Below are positions 8,583 to 15,911 of a DNA stretch of 43,617 nucleotides, one piece after another. Under the pieces are notes generated by a model. It was given only the letters and a program-made list of their open reading frames with translations. It made no database searches and was not told where the DNA came from. Positions within the stretch are counted from its first letter, which is position 1. Every line of letters starts with the position of its first letter. The stretch is from an uncultured Pseudomonadota bacterium. GTDB taxonomy: Bacteria > Myxococcota_A > Bradymonadia > Bradymonadales > GCA-2716585. The DNA lies in assembly GCA_937123825.1 (NCBI GenBank), contig CAKZKQ010000478.1:1-43617 (forward strand), in the 5' to 3' direction. The position numbers and the translations under genes were made by a program.

Positions 8583-10548
8583 CGTGGTGTCCTTGACACA
8601 GTGAATCGATGAAGTCGCGCAGTGCTTCCATTTCAAACCCTTCGATCATCTGGTCGATGTGCGTCCACAGATCTTCGAGCGGGCCGTGCTTGGCTTTGTG
8701 TTGCTCTTTGAGATGGGCCGATTCGCGGCGGACGGCGATGATCAGCCCCTGGCGAGCAAACTCTCGCAACCCAGACAATCCCTGGAGCACGTCTTCTGGG
8801 ATTGGAGAGAGTGTCCTGGAGGAAGTCTGCGTTGGCAACCTCTTGGGTTGGGTGTGGATCCAGCCAAGGTCCAGAACCTGGCCGAGCGTATCGAGCAGCT
8901 CCTCAAGACAGACAGGTTTGGGCAAGAAGGCGTCGCAGCCCGCGATCATGCTGCTGGTGCGATCCTCGTCAAAGACGCTGGCCGACAGCGCAATGATTTT
9001 GATCTTTGCCAGCGCCGGGAGGCTGCGCAACCTGCGCGTGGTTTCAAAGCCATCGAGTTCTGGCATGACCAGATCCATCAGGATGGCGTCGGGTTGAAAC
9101 TCATCGGCGAGTTTCAACGCCTGAAGCCCATTGTGGGCCTCTTGGACTTCAAATCCCAGCGGTTCGAGCATGTTGATCAGGATGGAGCGGTTTTCCTTGC
9201 GGTCGTCCACGACCAGCAGCCGCTTTGGTGAGCCGCTGTACCCGATGCGGTGTTGCCGCGCGACCAGCGGCCGTGCCTGCTCCTGACTTGTGGGGAGCAA
9301 GATCTCAAAGGTGAACGTGGCGCCTTGGCCTGGGAGGCTATCGACCTCAAGGCGGCCTCCCATCATTTGTACCAGCCGGTTGCTTATCGCCAGTCCCAGC
9401 CCAGCGCCTTGGTCCGACAACGCTTCGCTCAATCCATGGGCTTGCCGAAAGGGCTTGAAGATCTCCTCCTGGTGGCTTTGCGCGATGCCGATCCCTGTGT
9501 CTTTGACTTCGAAGCGCAGCACCCCGGGCACCGAAGGGTTGATGCTGGCATGCAGGCGGATTTCGCCTTCTTGAGTAAATTTTACGGCGTTGCCCAGCAG
9601 ATTCAACAGCACCTGGCGCAGCCGCCTGCTGTCGCCCTCCACAACCTGTGGCAGCCGAGGTGAGAGCGAGGCGAAGAGTTGCAATCCTTTGTGGTGCGCC
9701 TTGGGGCGATGGATGGCCACCACGCTGTCGAGCAGCTCGTGTAGATCAAAGTGGGTCTTGTCCAACGCCATGCGCCCGACCTCGATCCGGGATAAGTCCA
9801 AGAGGTCGTTGATCAGCGCCAACAGGTGTTCTCCGCTGCTGCGGATGGTTTGCACCCCGCGGCGTTGAACGTGGGTCAGCGTGCTCTGGCTCAGGATCTG
9901 TGCATAGCCAAGGATGCCATTGAGGGGGGTGCGCAGTTCGTGGCTCATGTGGGCCAAAAAGGCACTTTTGGTGCGGTTGGCGCCAAGCGAGGTGGTCTCT
10001 TTGGGAGCTTCGCCCTTTGGTGCTTGTGGCCTGCGGGCCGTTGACCGGGCCGGCTTGAACACCAGGATCGTAAATGGCTCGCCTTTGCAGTCCTGCTCCA
10101 GCACAACCACATCGGCTGAGGATTGCGCGGCACCGGGGGGCAACGCGGTATGAAGCGTGTGGGAGCCTGTCGCGCGGCATTGGGCGGTGATCGCCTGCCA
10201 GCGCGCCGTCTCCAGCCGAGGCAGGATTTCGGTGATGTGCAAGCCAAGCACCTCTTCAAAGGCCTCGCCAAAGAGCGCGTGTGAGGCGCTGTTGGCGTAG
10301 ATCACATGTTGCGACCGGTTTAGGTAGACGATGGCGTTGCCGAGGGCTTCGATGCATGCATAGGCCAGGTTTAGCGACACTTTGGGAGGGAGCGCGTGTG
10401 GCAAAGCAGGCGTGGCCACCGCGCCCCACTCCATGTGATGCCCCGTTGGCACCAGTGACGCAGCACGTCCGGTGATTTTTGAGCGAGTGTCTAAACTATC
10501 AGAAGTTTGCCTGGGCACGTCTGCTCTCCTGGTCGATTCTGTGGCCAT
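8551..10548 (-). CDS. Hybrid histidine kinase (PAS-HisKA-HATPase-REC)
   Basis: A 665-residue cytoplasmic kinase without membrane segments. A PAS domain (about residues 60-165, NAIVYLNRSQHVIYANSASHAL) is followed by HisKA with the phospho-acceptor His 203 in AHMSHELRTPLNG. The HATPase has an N box (LRQVLLNLLGNAVKFT), G1 (DTGIGI) and G2 (GAGLGLAI). A receiver domain follows (VVDDRKENR, Asp in ILMDLVMPELDG, LPKP). The last 100 residues are a helical segment like that found at the C-terminus of many hybrid kinases (LREFARQGLI to FEMEALRDFIDSL); it has no obvious HPt histidine. Presence of an internal REC suggests a phosphorelay or self-regulation before transfer to the response regulator whose gene overlaps it. 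It lies 40 bases after dps in the same unit. The stimulus is unknown; a soluble PAS sensor suggests an internal redox or metabolic signal. Confidence 0.92.
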   Translation of the reverse strand: MATESTRRADVPRQTSDSLDTRSKITGRAASLVPTGHHMEWGAVATPALPHALPPKVSLNLAYACIEALGNAIVYLNRSQHVIYANSASHALFGEAFEEVLGLHITEILPRLETARWQAITAQCRATGSHTLHTALPPGAAQSSADVVVLEQDCKGEPFTILVFKPARSTARRPQAPKGEAPKETTSLGANRTKSAFLAHMSHELRTPLNGILGYAQILSQSTLTHVQRRGVQTIRSSGEHLLALINDLLDLSRIEVGRMALDKTHFDLHELLDSVVAIHRPKAHHKGLQLFASLSPRLPQVVEGDSRRLRQVLLNLLGNAVKFTQEGEIRLHASINPSVPGVLRFEVKDTGIGIAQSHQEEIFKPFRQAHGLSEALSDQGAGLGLAISNRLVQMMGGRLEVDSLPGQGATFTFEILLPTSQEQARPLVARQHRIGYSGSPKRLLVVDDRKENRSILINMLEPLGFEVQEAHNGLQALKLADEFQPDAILMDLVMPELDGFETTRRLRSLPALAKIKIIALSASVFDEDRTSSMIAGCDAFLPKPVCLEELLDTLGQVLDLGWIHTQPKRLPTQTSSRTLSPIPEDVLQGLSGLREFARQGLIIAVRRESAHLKEQHKAKHGPLEDLWTHIDQMIEGFEMEALRDFIDSLCQGHHDARKRHHPPR

Positions 10549-10588
10549 GGTTCACTTCAGGGTTGTCCTTGGCCGTTGTGATCATCGC

Positions 10589-11098
10589 TCAATCAACTGT
10601 TTCTGGGAGATCGGCGCGTGAGGGACTGTCTTGCAGGAGGCTTTCAAGCATCCAGCGCTGTGTCTCGTGCACACGCAGGCGCTCTACAAGGAGATCTTCA
10701 CTGACGGGGTCGTTGACCTCACGCGCCATACCCAGGGCGTGACGCAGCGACTCGCACACGGTGGTGTGGGCCTTGACCAGATGTTCCACCATTTGCGCTG
10801 ACGACAGGATGCGCTCATCCATCTCGACGCTGGTCATGTGGCGCATCATGGCAAAGGTTGAAGGGGCGTAGCCGCCCAGCGCCCGGATGCGCTCGGCGAG
10901 CTCGTCGACGGCGTCGATCATCTCTTTGTATTGCACTTCAAAGAGCGTGTGGAGTTGGTAGAAGGTTCGCCCCTCGACGTTCCAGTGGTAGCCCTGGGTT
11001 TTGAGGCAGAGCGCGTAGGTGTCTGCCATGGCCGCCGCCAGGCGCACAAGGATGGGGTTGGACAGTGAGGGGGTCGGTGCGATGGTGTTATTGTGCAT
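10589..11098 (-). CDS. dps: Dps-family DNA-protecting ferritin
   Basis: A 169-residue Dps/ferritin-like protein, the usual family length. The signature ferroxidase region is clear: KTQGYHWNVEGRTFYQLH, then FEVQYKEMIDAVDELAERIR, giving the inter-subunit di-iron ligands His, Asp and Glu. Dps dodecamers bind DNA, oxidise Fe(II) with hydrogen peroxide and store iron in the cytoplasm, protecting DNA in starvation and oxidative stress. AGAGGAA precedes the ATG. It sits between DUF2188 (48-base gap) and the hybrid kinase (40-base gap) and is probably transcribed with both from the sigma54 promoter at 11413-11428. Dps genes are usually controlled by OxyR or sigmaS; sigma54 control would be unusual. 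Confidence 0.95.
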   Translation of the reverse strand: MHNNTIAPTPSLSNPILVRLAAAMADTYALCLKTQGYHWNVEGRTFYQLHTLFEVQYKEMIDAVDELAERIRALGGYAPSTFAMMRHMTSVEMDERILSSAQMVEHLVKAHTTVCESLRHALGMAREVNDPVSEDLLVERLRVHETQRWMLESLLQDSPSRADLPETVD

Positions 11099-11146
11099 GG
11101 GTTCCTCTGTGGGTTGAGTGATTGAAGAGAGCGGATGCGCTGGGTG

Positions 11147-11374
11147 TTACGCCAGCGACCATTGGGGGCCGTCTGAGTAGTCCTGGTGGGCTTCGATCTG
11201 GCCAGTTGTGTCGTGAATGATCAGACGCCCAAAGCGCACCTGGGCCATCGCTGCGCCCCACTTCAGGGCGTGCTCTTTGGAGCGAGACAAGAAGTCGACG
11301 AAGCGGCGGCCTTGTTTGCGGACGGTCCAGCGCTCGTTTTTGTAGGTGATGTGGTAGATGCTTGAGTTTTGCAT
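11147..11374 (-). CDS. DUF2188 family protein
   Basis: A 75-residue protein starting at ATG 11374 after a strong AAAGGAGG. The sequence YHITYKNERWTVRKQGRRF, with DFLSRSKEHALKWG, is the DUF2188 pattern: a short antiparallel sheet with conserved W-x-V-x-x-x-G and a helix of basic/acidic residues, ending in IIHDTTGQIEAHQDY. Members are small soluble proteins of unknown role, often next to stress genes. It is the first gene of the DUF2188-dps-kinase-regulator unit; the sigma54 promoter at 11413-11428 is about 40 bases upstream. An upstream in-frame start would overlap the promoter and is less likely. Confidence 0.85.
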   Translation of the reverse strand: MQNSSIYHITYKNERWTVRKQGRRFVDFLSRSKEHALKWGAAMAQVRFGRLIIHDTTGQIEAHQDYSDGPQWSLA

Positions 11375-11412
11375 GGGTCCTCCTTTGTTGGGTTCGACAC
11401 CCCGATGCAATG

Positions 11413-11428
11413 AGCAAGCGCAGTGCCA
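11413..11428 (-). promoter_or_regulatory. Sigma54 (-24/-12) promoter of DUF2188-dps-kinase-regulator
   Basis: On the minus strand the sequence is TGGCACTGCGCTTGCT, a full match to TGGCACRN4TTGCT with correct 10-bp GG-to-GC spacing. It is 39 bases before the DUF2188 start codon and 51 bp downstream (in the minus direction) of palindrome pair B. Confidence 0.85.
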
Positions 11429-11479
11429 ACCTATGAAGCCCGTCTTACAGGGCTTCAACCGTTGGTTTCTGGTGGCGTC

Positions 11480-11516
11480 CGATGAAATCTCGCCGGTGTG
11501 CGACGGGATCTCGTCG
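11480..11516. promoter_or_regulatory. Paired 16-bp palindromes, enhancer-like site B
   Basis: CGATGAAATCTCGCCG (11480-11495) and CGACGGGATCTCGTCG (11501-11516), centres 21 bp (two helical turns) apart. The proximal edge is 51 bp from the -24 element, exactly as at site C. This is the layout expected for a sigma54 activator dimer pair. Confidence 0.75.
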
Positions 11517-11565
11517 GTGTTGTGGGGCGCCTATGGGCTTCAGGGGTTGATGGGGTTCGGGTGGG

Positions 11566-12144
11566 TCAAGCGTTTTCAAGGCGGCGCCATTGTGTGAGGC
11601 GTCGCCGCTGACGTCGGTTGAGCGCGTGATCCCACAGGCCTTTGGAGAAGGTCATGTGCAGGATTTCTGAGCGTGCGAAGAAGTAGCCGACCATGGTTAC
11701 GGTGGCCAAGATGTTGGCGGCGAGGATCTCGACGACGTGTAGCGTCAAGGCCAGCTTGGCGCCGACGGTCAGTGCCAGCACAATGATGGGGATCTCTACG
11801 ATGGCCAGCATCAGGATGGCGAAACCACCCATGGCGGGGATTTTGGCGATGAAGTTGGCCAGCGCCTTCATCCCCAGCCCAAGGACGATAAAAGCCCCGA
11901 AGTGAAGCGCGCTGTATCCTGCGATGTGGCCCCATGTCCCGCCGATGCCGTTGCTCAGGGCGTCAGGCCCTTCAAAGACCAACGCTCCGAGCACCGCAGG
12001 GGTCTGCAAGGGCGGGTGGCCGGCCAGAACGTTGGTGAAGATGAAGAAGAGCGCGACAACGCTGGCGCCGAGCAGGCCCGCGCTGATGCCATCCTTGATG
12101 TCAAAGAGGGGTTTGATGGGTTGGGTTGAGATGGTGTCCTCCAT
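11566..12144 (-). CDS. Membrane protein of unknown family, about four helices
   Basis: A 192-residue integral membrane protein. Hydrophobic segments lie at about residues 20-42 (AGLLGASVVALFFIFTNVLAG), 70-92 (GHIAGYSALHFGAFIVLGLG), 105-130 and 135-160. The C-terminus is strongly basic (RRQRRRLTQWRR), consistent with a cytoplasmic tail. A GYSALHFGAF segment with His in the second helix is distinctive, but I do not name a family. It starts 81 bases after MscS on the same strand and is probably cotranscribed with it. No strong ribosome binding site is visible before the ATG at 12144. Confidence 0.7.
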   Translation of the reverse strand: MEDTISTQPIKPLFDIKDGISAGLLGASVVALFFIFTNVLAGHPPLQTPAVLGALVFEGPDALSNGIGGTWGHIAGYSALHFGAFIVLGLGMKALANFIAKIPAMGGFAILMLAIVEIPIIVLALTVGAKLALTLHVVEILAANILATVTMVGYFFARSEILHMTFSKGLWDHALNRRQRRRLTQWRRLENA

Positions 12145-12225
12145 GGTTGAGTGTTGTTGTGTCGGTATGGGTGACCGACGGTGATGGGTGGGTGTGTGAG
12201 GGCGAGCCTGGTTTTGGGCTTGCCC

Positions 12226-13104
12226 TCAGGCGCTGCGGTGTTGGGCGCCGCGCGAGGCTTGGAAGACCTCGGGGTTGGCGATCTCCACCACGCGCTGCGG
12301 AAAGGGGATCTCGATGTTGGCGTCGTCAAGGGCGCGTTTGATGCGCGTGGCGACTTCATCGCGGGCCAGACGCAGGTCAGCCTGGGTGGGCTCGGTCCAG
12401 AAAAGGATTTCAAAGTCAATGGAGCTGGCGCTGTGGCTTAGGACGAAGACAGCAGGGGCGGGCTCTTGTTTGATGCGTTCGCAGCGGTTGAGCGCTTCGT
12501 GCATCACCTCGCGCGCGTGTTCGATGTCTTCGCCGTATCCAATGCCCGTGGTGAAGATCGAACGCCGGGCATCCAGGGCTGTCTTGACGGTGACGGCGTT
12601 GGTGTAAAGATCGGCGTTGGGGACGACGACGCGCTGGCCATCAAAGGTGCGCACCTGTGTGGAGCGGATGTTGATGTCTTCGACGGTGCCGTCGATGTCC
12701 TTGCATTTGATCTGGTCGCCAATGTGAAAAGGGCGCTGCGCCAGGATGATGATCCCCGCCAGGAAGTTTTGAAAGATGTCCTTGAAGGCAAAACCCACCG
12801 CGACGCTGGTCAAGCCCAGGACGCTGACGAGGTCACCGACCCCCAACCCGGGGAAGATGATGGTCGAGGCGATGACGACACCCGTTGCGATGCACAACAC
12901 ACGCACAGCGGTCTCGGCCAGACGCCGCAGGCTGACGTCGTGGGTCACGCGCCGCGTCAAGGGCCCCGCAAGCCTGGGGGCATAGCGCGACGCCCAGACA
13001 AAGAGCGCCAGCACGCTGCCGGCGATCAAGAGCAGCGGCAAGACCTCCAGACCGCTGCGCACAAAGCCAAAGACGACCTCCTTGCTTTCTTTGATCAGGT
13101 TCAT
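12226..13104 (-). CDS. Small-conductance mechanosensitive channel, MscS family
   Basis: A 292-residue MscS-type channel, near the length of E. coli MscS (286). Three transmembrane helices fall at about residues 20-40, 60-80 and 85-110. The pore-lining third helix (SVLGLTSVAVGFAFKDIFQNFLAGI) has the Gly/Ala pattern, then the characteristic beta domain (GDQIKCKDIDGTVEDINIRSTQVRTFDG and VVVPNADLYTNAV). It releases solutes at hypo-osmotic shock in the inner membrane. I chose the ATG at 13104 because GGAGG lies 6 bases upstream; the longer frames would start inside that site. It is the first of two cotranscribed genes; a weak sigma54-like element lies about 155 bases upstream. Confidence 0.93.
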   Translation of the reverse strand: MNLIKESKEVVFGFVRSGLEVLPLLLIAGSVLALFVWASRYAPRLAGPLTRRVTHDVSLRRLAETAVRVLCIATGVVIASTIIFPGLGVGDLVSVLGLTSVAVGFAFKDIFQNFLAGIIILAQRPFHIGDQIKCKDIDGTVEDINIRSTQVRTFDGQRVVVPNADLYTNAVTVKTALDARRSIFTTGIGYGEDIEHAREVMHEALNRCERIKQEPAPAVFVLSHSASSIDFEILFWTEPTQADLRLARDEVATRIKRALDDANIEIPFPQRVVEIANPEVFQASRGAQHRSA

Positions 13105-13257
13105 GGTGGCCTCCATCACACTCGCCTCGCTGTGCGTGTGTGGGTTGTGGAGAAGGGGTTTGATGGAGCGCTGTGCTTATGAACGGCTCGGGTCATGGGG
13201 CCTCCTGGTGTGGGTTGAAGAAGCGTTGGGCGCGCAGTTCGCAACATGGGAGGTAAA

Positions 13258-13273
13258 GGCATGATCCATGCCA
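13258..13273 (-). promoter_or_regulatory. Weak sigma54-like element upstream of mscS
   Basis: Minus-strand TGGCATGGATCATGCC has the invariant GG and GC 10 bp apart but ATGCC in place of TTGCW. It is about 155 bases before the MscS start, and site C is about 245 bp further upstream. Tentative. Confidence 0.35.
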
Positions 13274-13385
13274 TCCGAAACCAAGCCACAAATGAGAGGT
13301 TTGCTTTGGAGCCGTCTTCGAGCACTGCACGCGCGCGCGGAGGTGGGTGATTTGCTGGGGTCACGGCTTGTTGGAGGTGGTCGTT

Positions 13386-13601
13386 GTGCCCGAGCAGCTC
13401 TTCGGCGACCCCATCGTCGCGCTGCTGGACGCCGCCGATGGCCCCGCGTTCACCGTCGAGTCTGCCAGTCCCATCTTGAGCGCTCAAACCATCCACGAGG
13501 GGTCTTTGGGGGCAGGGGCGACGGGATCTCGTCTGCGTGCGGCGAAATTTCGTTGTTTTGTGGGTTGCATCAAGGTGAAGTGCCGTCAATACGGTGTTTA
13601 A
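13386..13601 (+). CDS. Possible small ORF or gene remnant upstream of the OmpA lipoprotein
   Basis: A GTG at 13386 follows GGAGG (13373-13377) by 8 bases and opens a 71-codon frame. The first 45 residues are protein-like and use high-GC third positions (PEQLFGDPIVALLDAADG, then FTVESASPILSAQT). The last 25 residues (RCFVGCIKVKCRQYGV) are compositionally unlike the start. Palindrome pair C lies inside the frame. I do not recognise a family. It may be the decayed start of a gene or a chance frame in an otherwise empty 598-base interval (13105-13702). Confidence 0.3.
   Translation: MPEQLFGDPIVALLDAADGPAFTVESASPILSAQTIHEGSLGAGATGSRLRAAKFRCFVGCIKVKCRQYGV
13519..13555. promoter_or_regulatory. Paired 16-bp palindromes, enhancer-like site C
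   Basis: CGACGGGATCTCGTCT (13519-13534) and CGGCGAAATTTCGTTG (13540-13555), centres 21 bp apart, with the proximal edge 51 bp before the -24 element at 13607. One half of each site is nearly identical to site B in reversed order. The pair could also serve the divergent mscS unit, since sigma54 enhancers act at a distance. Confidence 0.75.
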
Positions 13602-13606
13602 AAACC

Positions 13607-13622
13607 TGGCACGGCTGTTGCT
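13607..13622 (+). promoter_or_regulatory. Sigma54 (-24/-12) promoter of the OmpA lipoprotein
   Basis: TGGCACGGCTGTTGCT is a textbook -24/-12 element, 80 bases upstream of the ATG at 13703 and 51 bp downstream of palindrome pair C. It is the best sigma54 match in the window. Confidence 0.87.
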
Positions 13623-13702
13623 TTACTTAGGGGGTGTCTCGAAAGACGCGCCGCAGGCCGCCTGGAGAGATTTGAAACGATAACCTTATGCAAAGGAGTG
13701 CC

Positions 13703-14245
13703 ATGAAGACCACCAAGACCACGATCCTGTTGACCGGCCTGTTTCTGCTCAACGCCGCCGGCTGCGCCTCGGAGAACCATGCCAAAACTGCCGACGACTT
13801 CACCTATGAAGAGAAGTTGGAGATGACCAAGCCCACCGGCAAACCCATTCAGAAGGAAGTGGTCTTCGTTCCGGTTGAAGTCGATGACACGCTCGCGGAG
13901 ATCTGCGGGATGGAAAAGACCCGTGCCTACTTTAAGGAAGACTCGGCCAGCATCATCGCAGAGAGCGCCCAGCGGCTCGATGCACTGGCCAAGTGCATCA
14001 AAGAGGACCTCGGCGGCGATGACCGCATCGCGATTGTGGGGCACACCGACCCCCAGGGTGATGCGGAGTACAACGCCAAGCTTGGCAAAGAGCGTGCGAT
14101 GAATGTGGCGCGCTATCTGGTTGAGGAAGGCGTCGCGTCCTGGCGCCTCAGCGTCGCCAGCGCCGGCGAGACCAAAGCCAATGAAGACTCCGATGAATAC
14201 GCCTACAACTTTGATCGCCGCGTTGACATCCGCTTGATCAACTGA
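13703..14245 (+). CDS. OmpA/Pal-like peptidoglycan-binding lipoprotein
   Basis: A 180-residue lipoprotein: AAGGAG precedes the ATG at 13703, and the signal peptide ends in lipobox LNAAGC. The C-terminal two thirds are an OmpA-C domain with the peptidoglycan-binding signature IAIVGHTDPQGDAEYNAKLGKERA and VARYLVEEGV, then an R-R-V-D-I-R ending. Such proteins anchor the outer membrane to peptidoglycan. Two Cys residues within the mature domain (ICGMEK and ALAKCIKE) may form a disulphide. It is preceded by a clear sigma54 promoter and is followed by a second, more divergent OmpA-like gene after 198 bases. Confidence 0.9.
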   Translation: MKTTKTTILLTGLFLLNAAGCASENHAKTADDFTYEEKLEMTKPTGKPIQKEVVFVPVEVDDTLAEICGMEKTRAYFKEDSASIIAESAQRLDALAKCIKEDLGGDDRIAIVGHTDPQGDAEYNAKLGKERAMNVARYLVEEGVASWRLSVASAGETKANEDSDEYAYNFDRRVDIRLIN

Positions 14246-14266
14246 CGCGCGGGCGGTCTAAGCGCG

Positions 14267-14333
14267 AAGTCTGTTGGCAAGTCGCAGTCCGGTGCACACA
14301 AGCCGGACGGGCGAAACGTTTGCCAACGAACTT
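14267..14333. other. Nested inverted repeat between the OmpA-like genes
   Basis: An outer stem of 14 pairs with two mismatches (arms 14267-14280 and 14320-14333, core GTTGGCAA/TTGCCAAC) encloses an inner GTCCGG/CCGGAC stem (14287-14292 and 14303-14308). There is no U-tract, so a classical terminator is unlikely; an mRNA-processing or structured-RNA element is possible. The rest of 14246-14443 holds no gene. Confidence 0.5.
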
Positions 14334-14443
14334 ATCCCCCAGGCCACCAGTCTGGGTGGTGCCCGCTCCCCTTTGGGGCGACGCTGGCCAGACCCATCAC
14401 AACAACCCCCATACCCCCACCTCTTGAACAACATAGGAGACCC

Positions 14444-15274
14444 ATGAGCAGGCTCAATGCCATCTTCCTTACGATCTGTGCTGCGCTGCTTGGCCCCAAC
14501 CTGGCCGCAGCCAACGAACCCATGCCGAACTCCTTCTCCGTGAGCTTCGAACCCTCAGTCTTGGAAAAGTGCGGGATTTCTACCGCGCACGGCTCAATAC
14601 AGATCACCCCATTGATGCTTTCATCGCTGGAGTCCAGTGTTTTTGAGCCGCTGGCGGCCTGTGTCCTCGAAGGTGAGGCGTTGGGCAGGCAGTTGATCGT
14701 TGCTCCTGAGTCGACCCACGCCGACGATCGAGACCTGGCCGACGCGTTTGCGGGCCACCTGTTGAACTTTGGCCTCGGTGAGCACCACGTTGAGGCAATG
14801 GCCTCCAACGCGGTTTCGCCAGCGTTGCCCGCGTCAACGACGACGCCGACACGGGGTCTGGCGCTGAGGATCATTGACACCCGCACCGCGTACAGCGACG
14901 GCGAGGTGATCATCCCAATCGGCGAGCGCCTTGTGGACTTTTGTTCTATGGAGACGTTCAGTGTCTTCTTTGAGGTGGGCTCGGTGTCACTGGACTGGAA
15001 AGCGCGCCAAACCCTCGACCGCGTGGCCACTTGCATGCGCAGCGGCGAGTTGGACACCGACGAACTGCTCATCGTGGGCAACGCCGATCCCATCGGCAGC
15101 CCCAAGGCCAACAAGCGGTTGGCGCTGGAGCGCGCGCGCAGCGTCACCGTCTACCTTGTTGGGGCGGGAGTGCCGGCCAGCGCCGTCTCTGCCATGTCGC
15201 TCGGTGAGCGCGCTGCCCAGGGCTACCTGAGCGCCGCTGCCCAGCGCCGCGTGGACATCGCGGCCGTTAACTGA
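14444..15274 (+). CDS. OmpA-like periplasmic protein with duplicated fold
   Basis: A 276-residue exported protein with a cleavable signal (LNAIFLTICAALLGPNLAAAN). AGGAG precedes the ATG. The C-terminal 110 residues are an OmpA-C-like domain: FFEVGSVSLDWKARQTLDRVA, then LLIVGNADPIGSPKANKRLAL and VTVYLVGAGV, ending RRVDIAAVN. GNADPIG replaces the usual GHTDxxG, so the peptidoglycan-contact His/Thr are altered. The N-terminal half (residues 30-130) has a similar strand-helix rhythm (TPLMLSSLESSVFEPLAACVLEGEALG) and may be a degenerate second copy. It follows the OmpA lipoprotein in the same direction; altered binding residues suggest a structural or different ligand role. Confidence 0.85.
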   Translation: MSRLNAIFLTICAALLGPNLAAANEPMPNSFSVSFEPSVLEKCGISTAHGSIQITPLMLSSLESSVFEPLAACVLEGEALGRQLIVAPESTHADDRDLADAFAGHLLNFGLGEHHVEAMASNAVSPALPASTTTPTRGLALRIIDTRTAYSDGEVIIPIGERLVDFCSMETFSVFFEVGSVSLDWKARQTLDRVATCMRSGELDTDELLIVGNADPIGSPKANKRLALERARSVTVYLVGAGVPASAVSAMSLGERAAQGYLSAAAQRRVDIAAVN

Positions 15275-15346
15275 CCTGCCCCCCGCGCACAGTTTGCCTG
15301 TGCCGCACACCCCTCTCTTTTTCAAACACAAACACATGGAGTGCAC

Positions 15347-15856
15347 ATGACAGAGTATGCCGACGAACAATTTTTTGACCTCATGGACCGTTTTGATAGC
15401 TTGATGCTGACGACCCAAACCCCAGACGGCGCCATGCGCGCTCGTCCCATGGCCGTCGCACACCGCCGAGATGACGGTGTGATCTACCTCCTGACTGATC
15501 TTGACGCAGGCAAAGTGGATGAGATCGCCCGCGCGCCTCAGGTGTGTGCGACGATGCAGGGCCGCCAGCGCTGTCTGTCGCTCTCGGGCAAGGCTGAAAT
15601 CATTCAGGATCGGCGCCTTATGGAGGAGATTTGGGAGGACGGTTGGGAGCGGTGGTTCCCCCAGGGCGCCACGCACCCCACGCTGGCGGTTCTGAAGCTC
15701 GTGCCCAGCAATGGTGAGTATTGGGATTGGAGCATAAGCCAGAAGCTGCGCTTTGTCTGGGAGGCGGGCCGGGCGCTGCTGACCACCGGCAAGCTCGATT
15801 TTGAGCGGCTCAATGTCAACTTTGATGGCCACAACGATAAAGTCTCCTTTGTGTAA
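15347..15856 (+). CDS. PNPOx-like general stress flavoprotein (GSP26 type)
   Basis: A 169-residue protein of the pyridoxamine 5'-phosphate oxidase-like split-barrel superfamily, in the general stress protein 26 subgroup. GGAG precedes the ATG at 15347. Characteristic segments are FFDLMDRFDSLMLTTQTPDG, MRARPMAV, VIYLLTDLDAGKVDEI and CLSLSGKAEIIQDRRLMEEIWE, ending with LKLVPSNGEYWDW. Relatives bind FMN or FAD and are general stress proteins; reaction unknown. It lies 72 bases after the second OmpA-like gene, converges with the small outer-membrane-like protein, and adds to the stress character of the cluster. Confidence 0.88.
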   Translation: MTEYADEQFFDLMDRFDSLMLTTQTPDGAMRARPMAVAHRRDDGVIYLLTDLDAGKVDEIARAPQVCATMQGRQRCLSLSGKAEIIQDRRLMEEIWEDGWERWFPQGATHPTLAVLKLVPSNGEYWDWSISQKLRFVWEAGRALLTTGKLDFERLNVNFDGHNDKVSFV

Positions 15857-15911
15857 ACCCCATCCCCACGCAGCGCGCTCTGCGTCATACAACCCGTGGC
15901 CTCAGCAAGGC

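Noticed and set aside
12213..12228. Sigma54-like TGGTTTTGGGCTTGCC on the + strand at the end of mscS
   Set aside because: Points into the antisense of mscS with no gene downstream on that strand; -24 half is poor. Likely chance.
13116..13589. 157-codon minus-strand frame upstream of mscS
   Set aside because: No ribosome site and no family likeness; it overlaps the enhancer and promoter sites and the mscS start.
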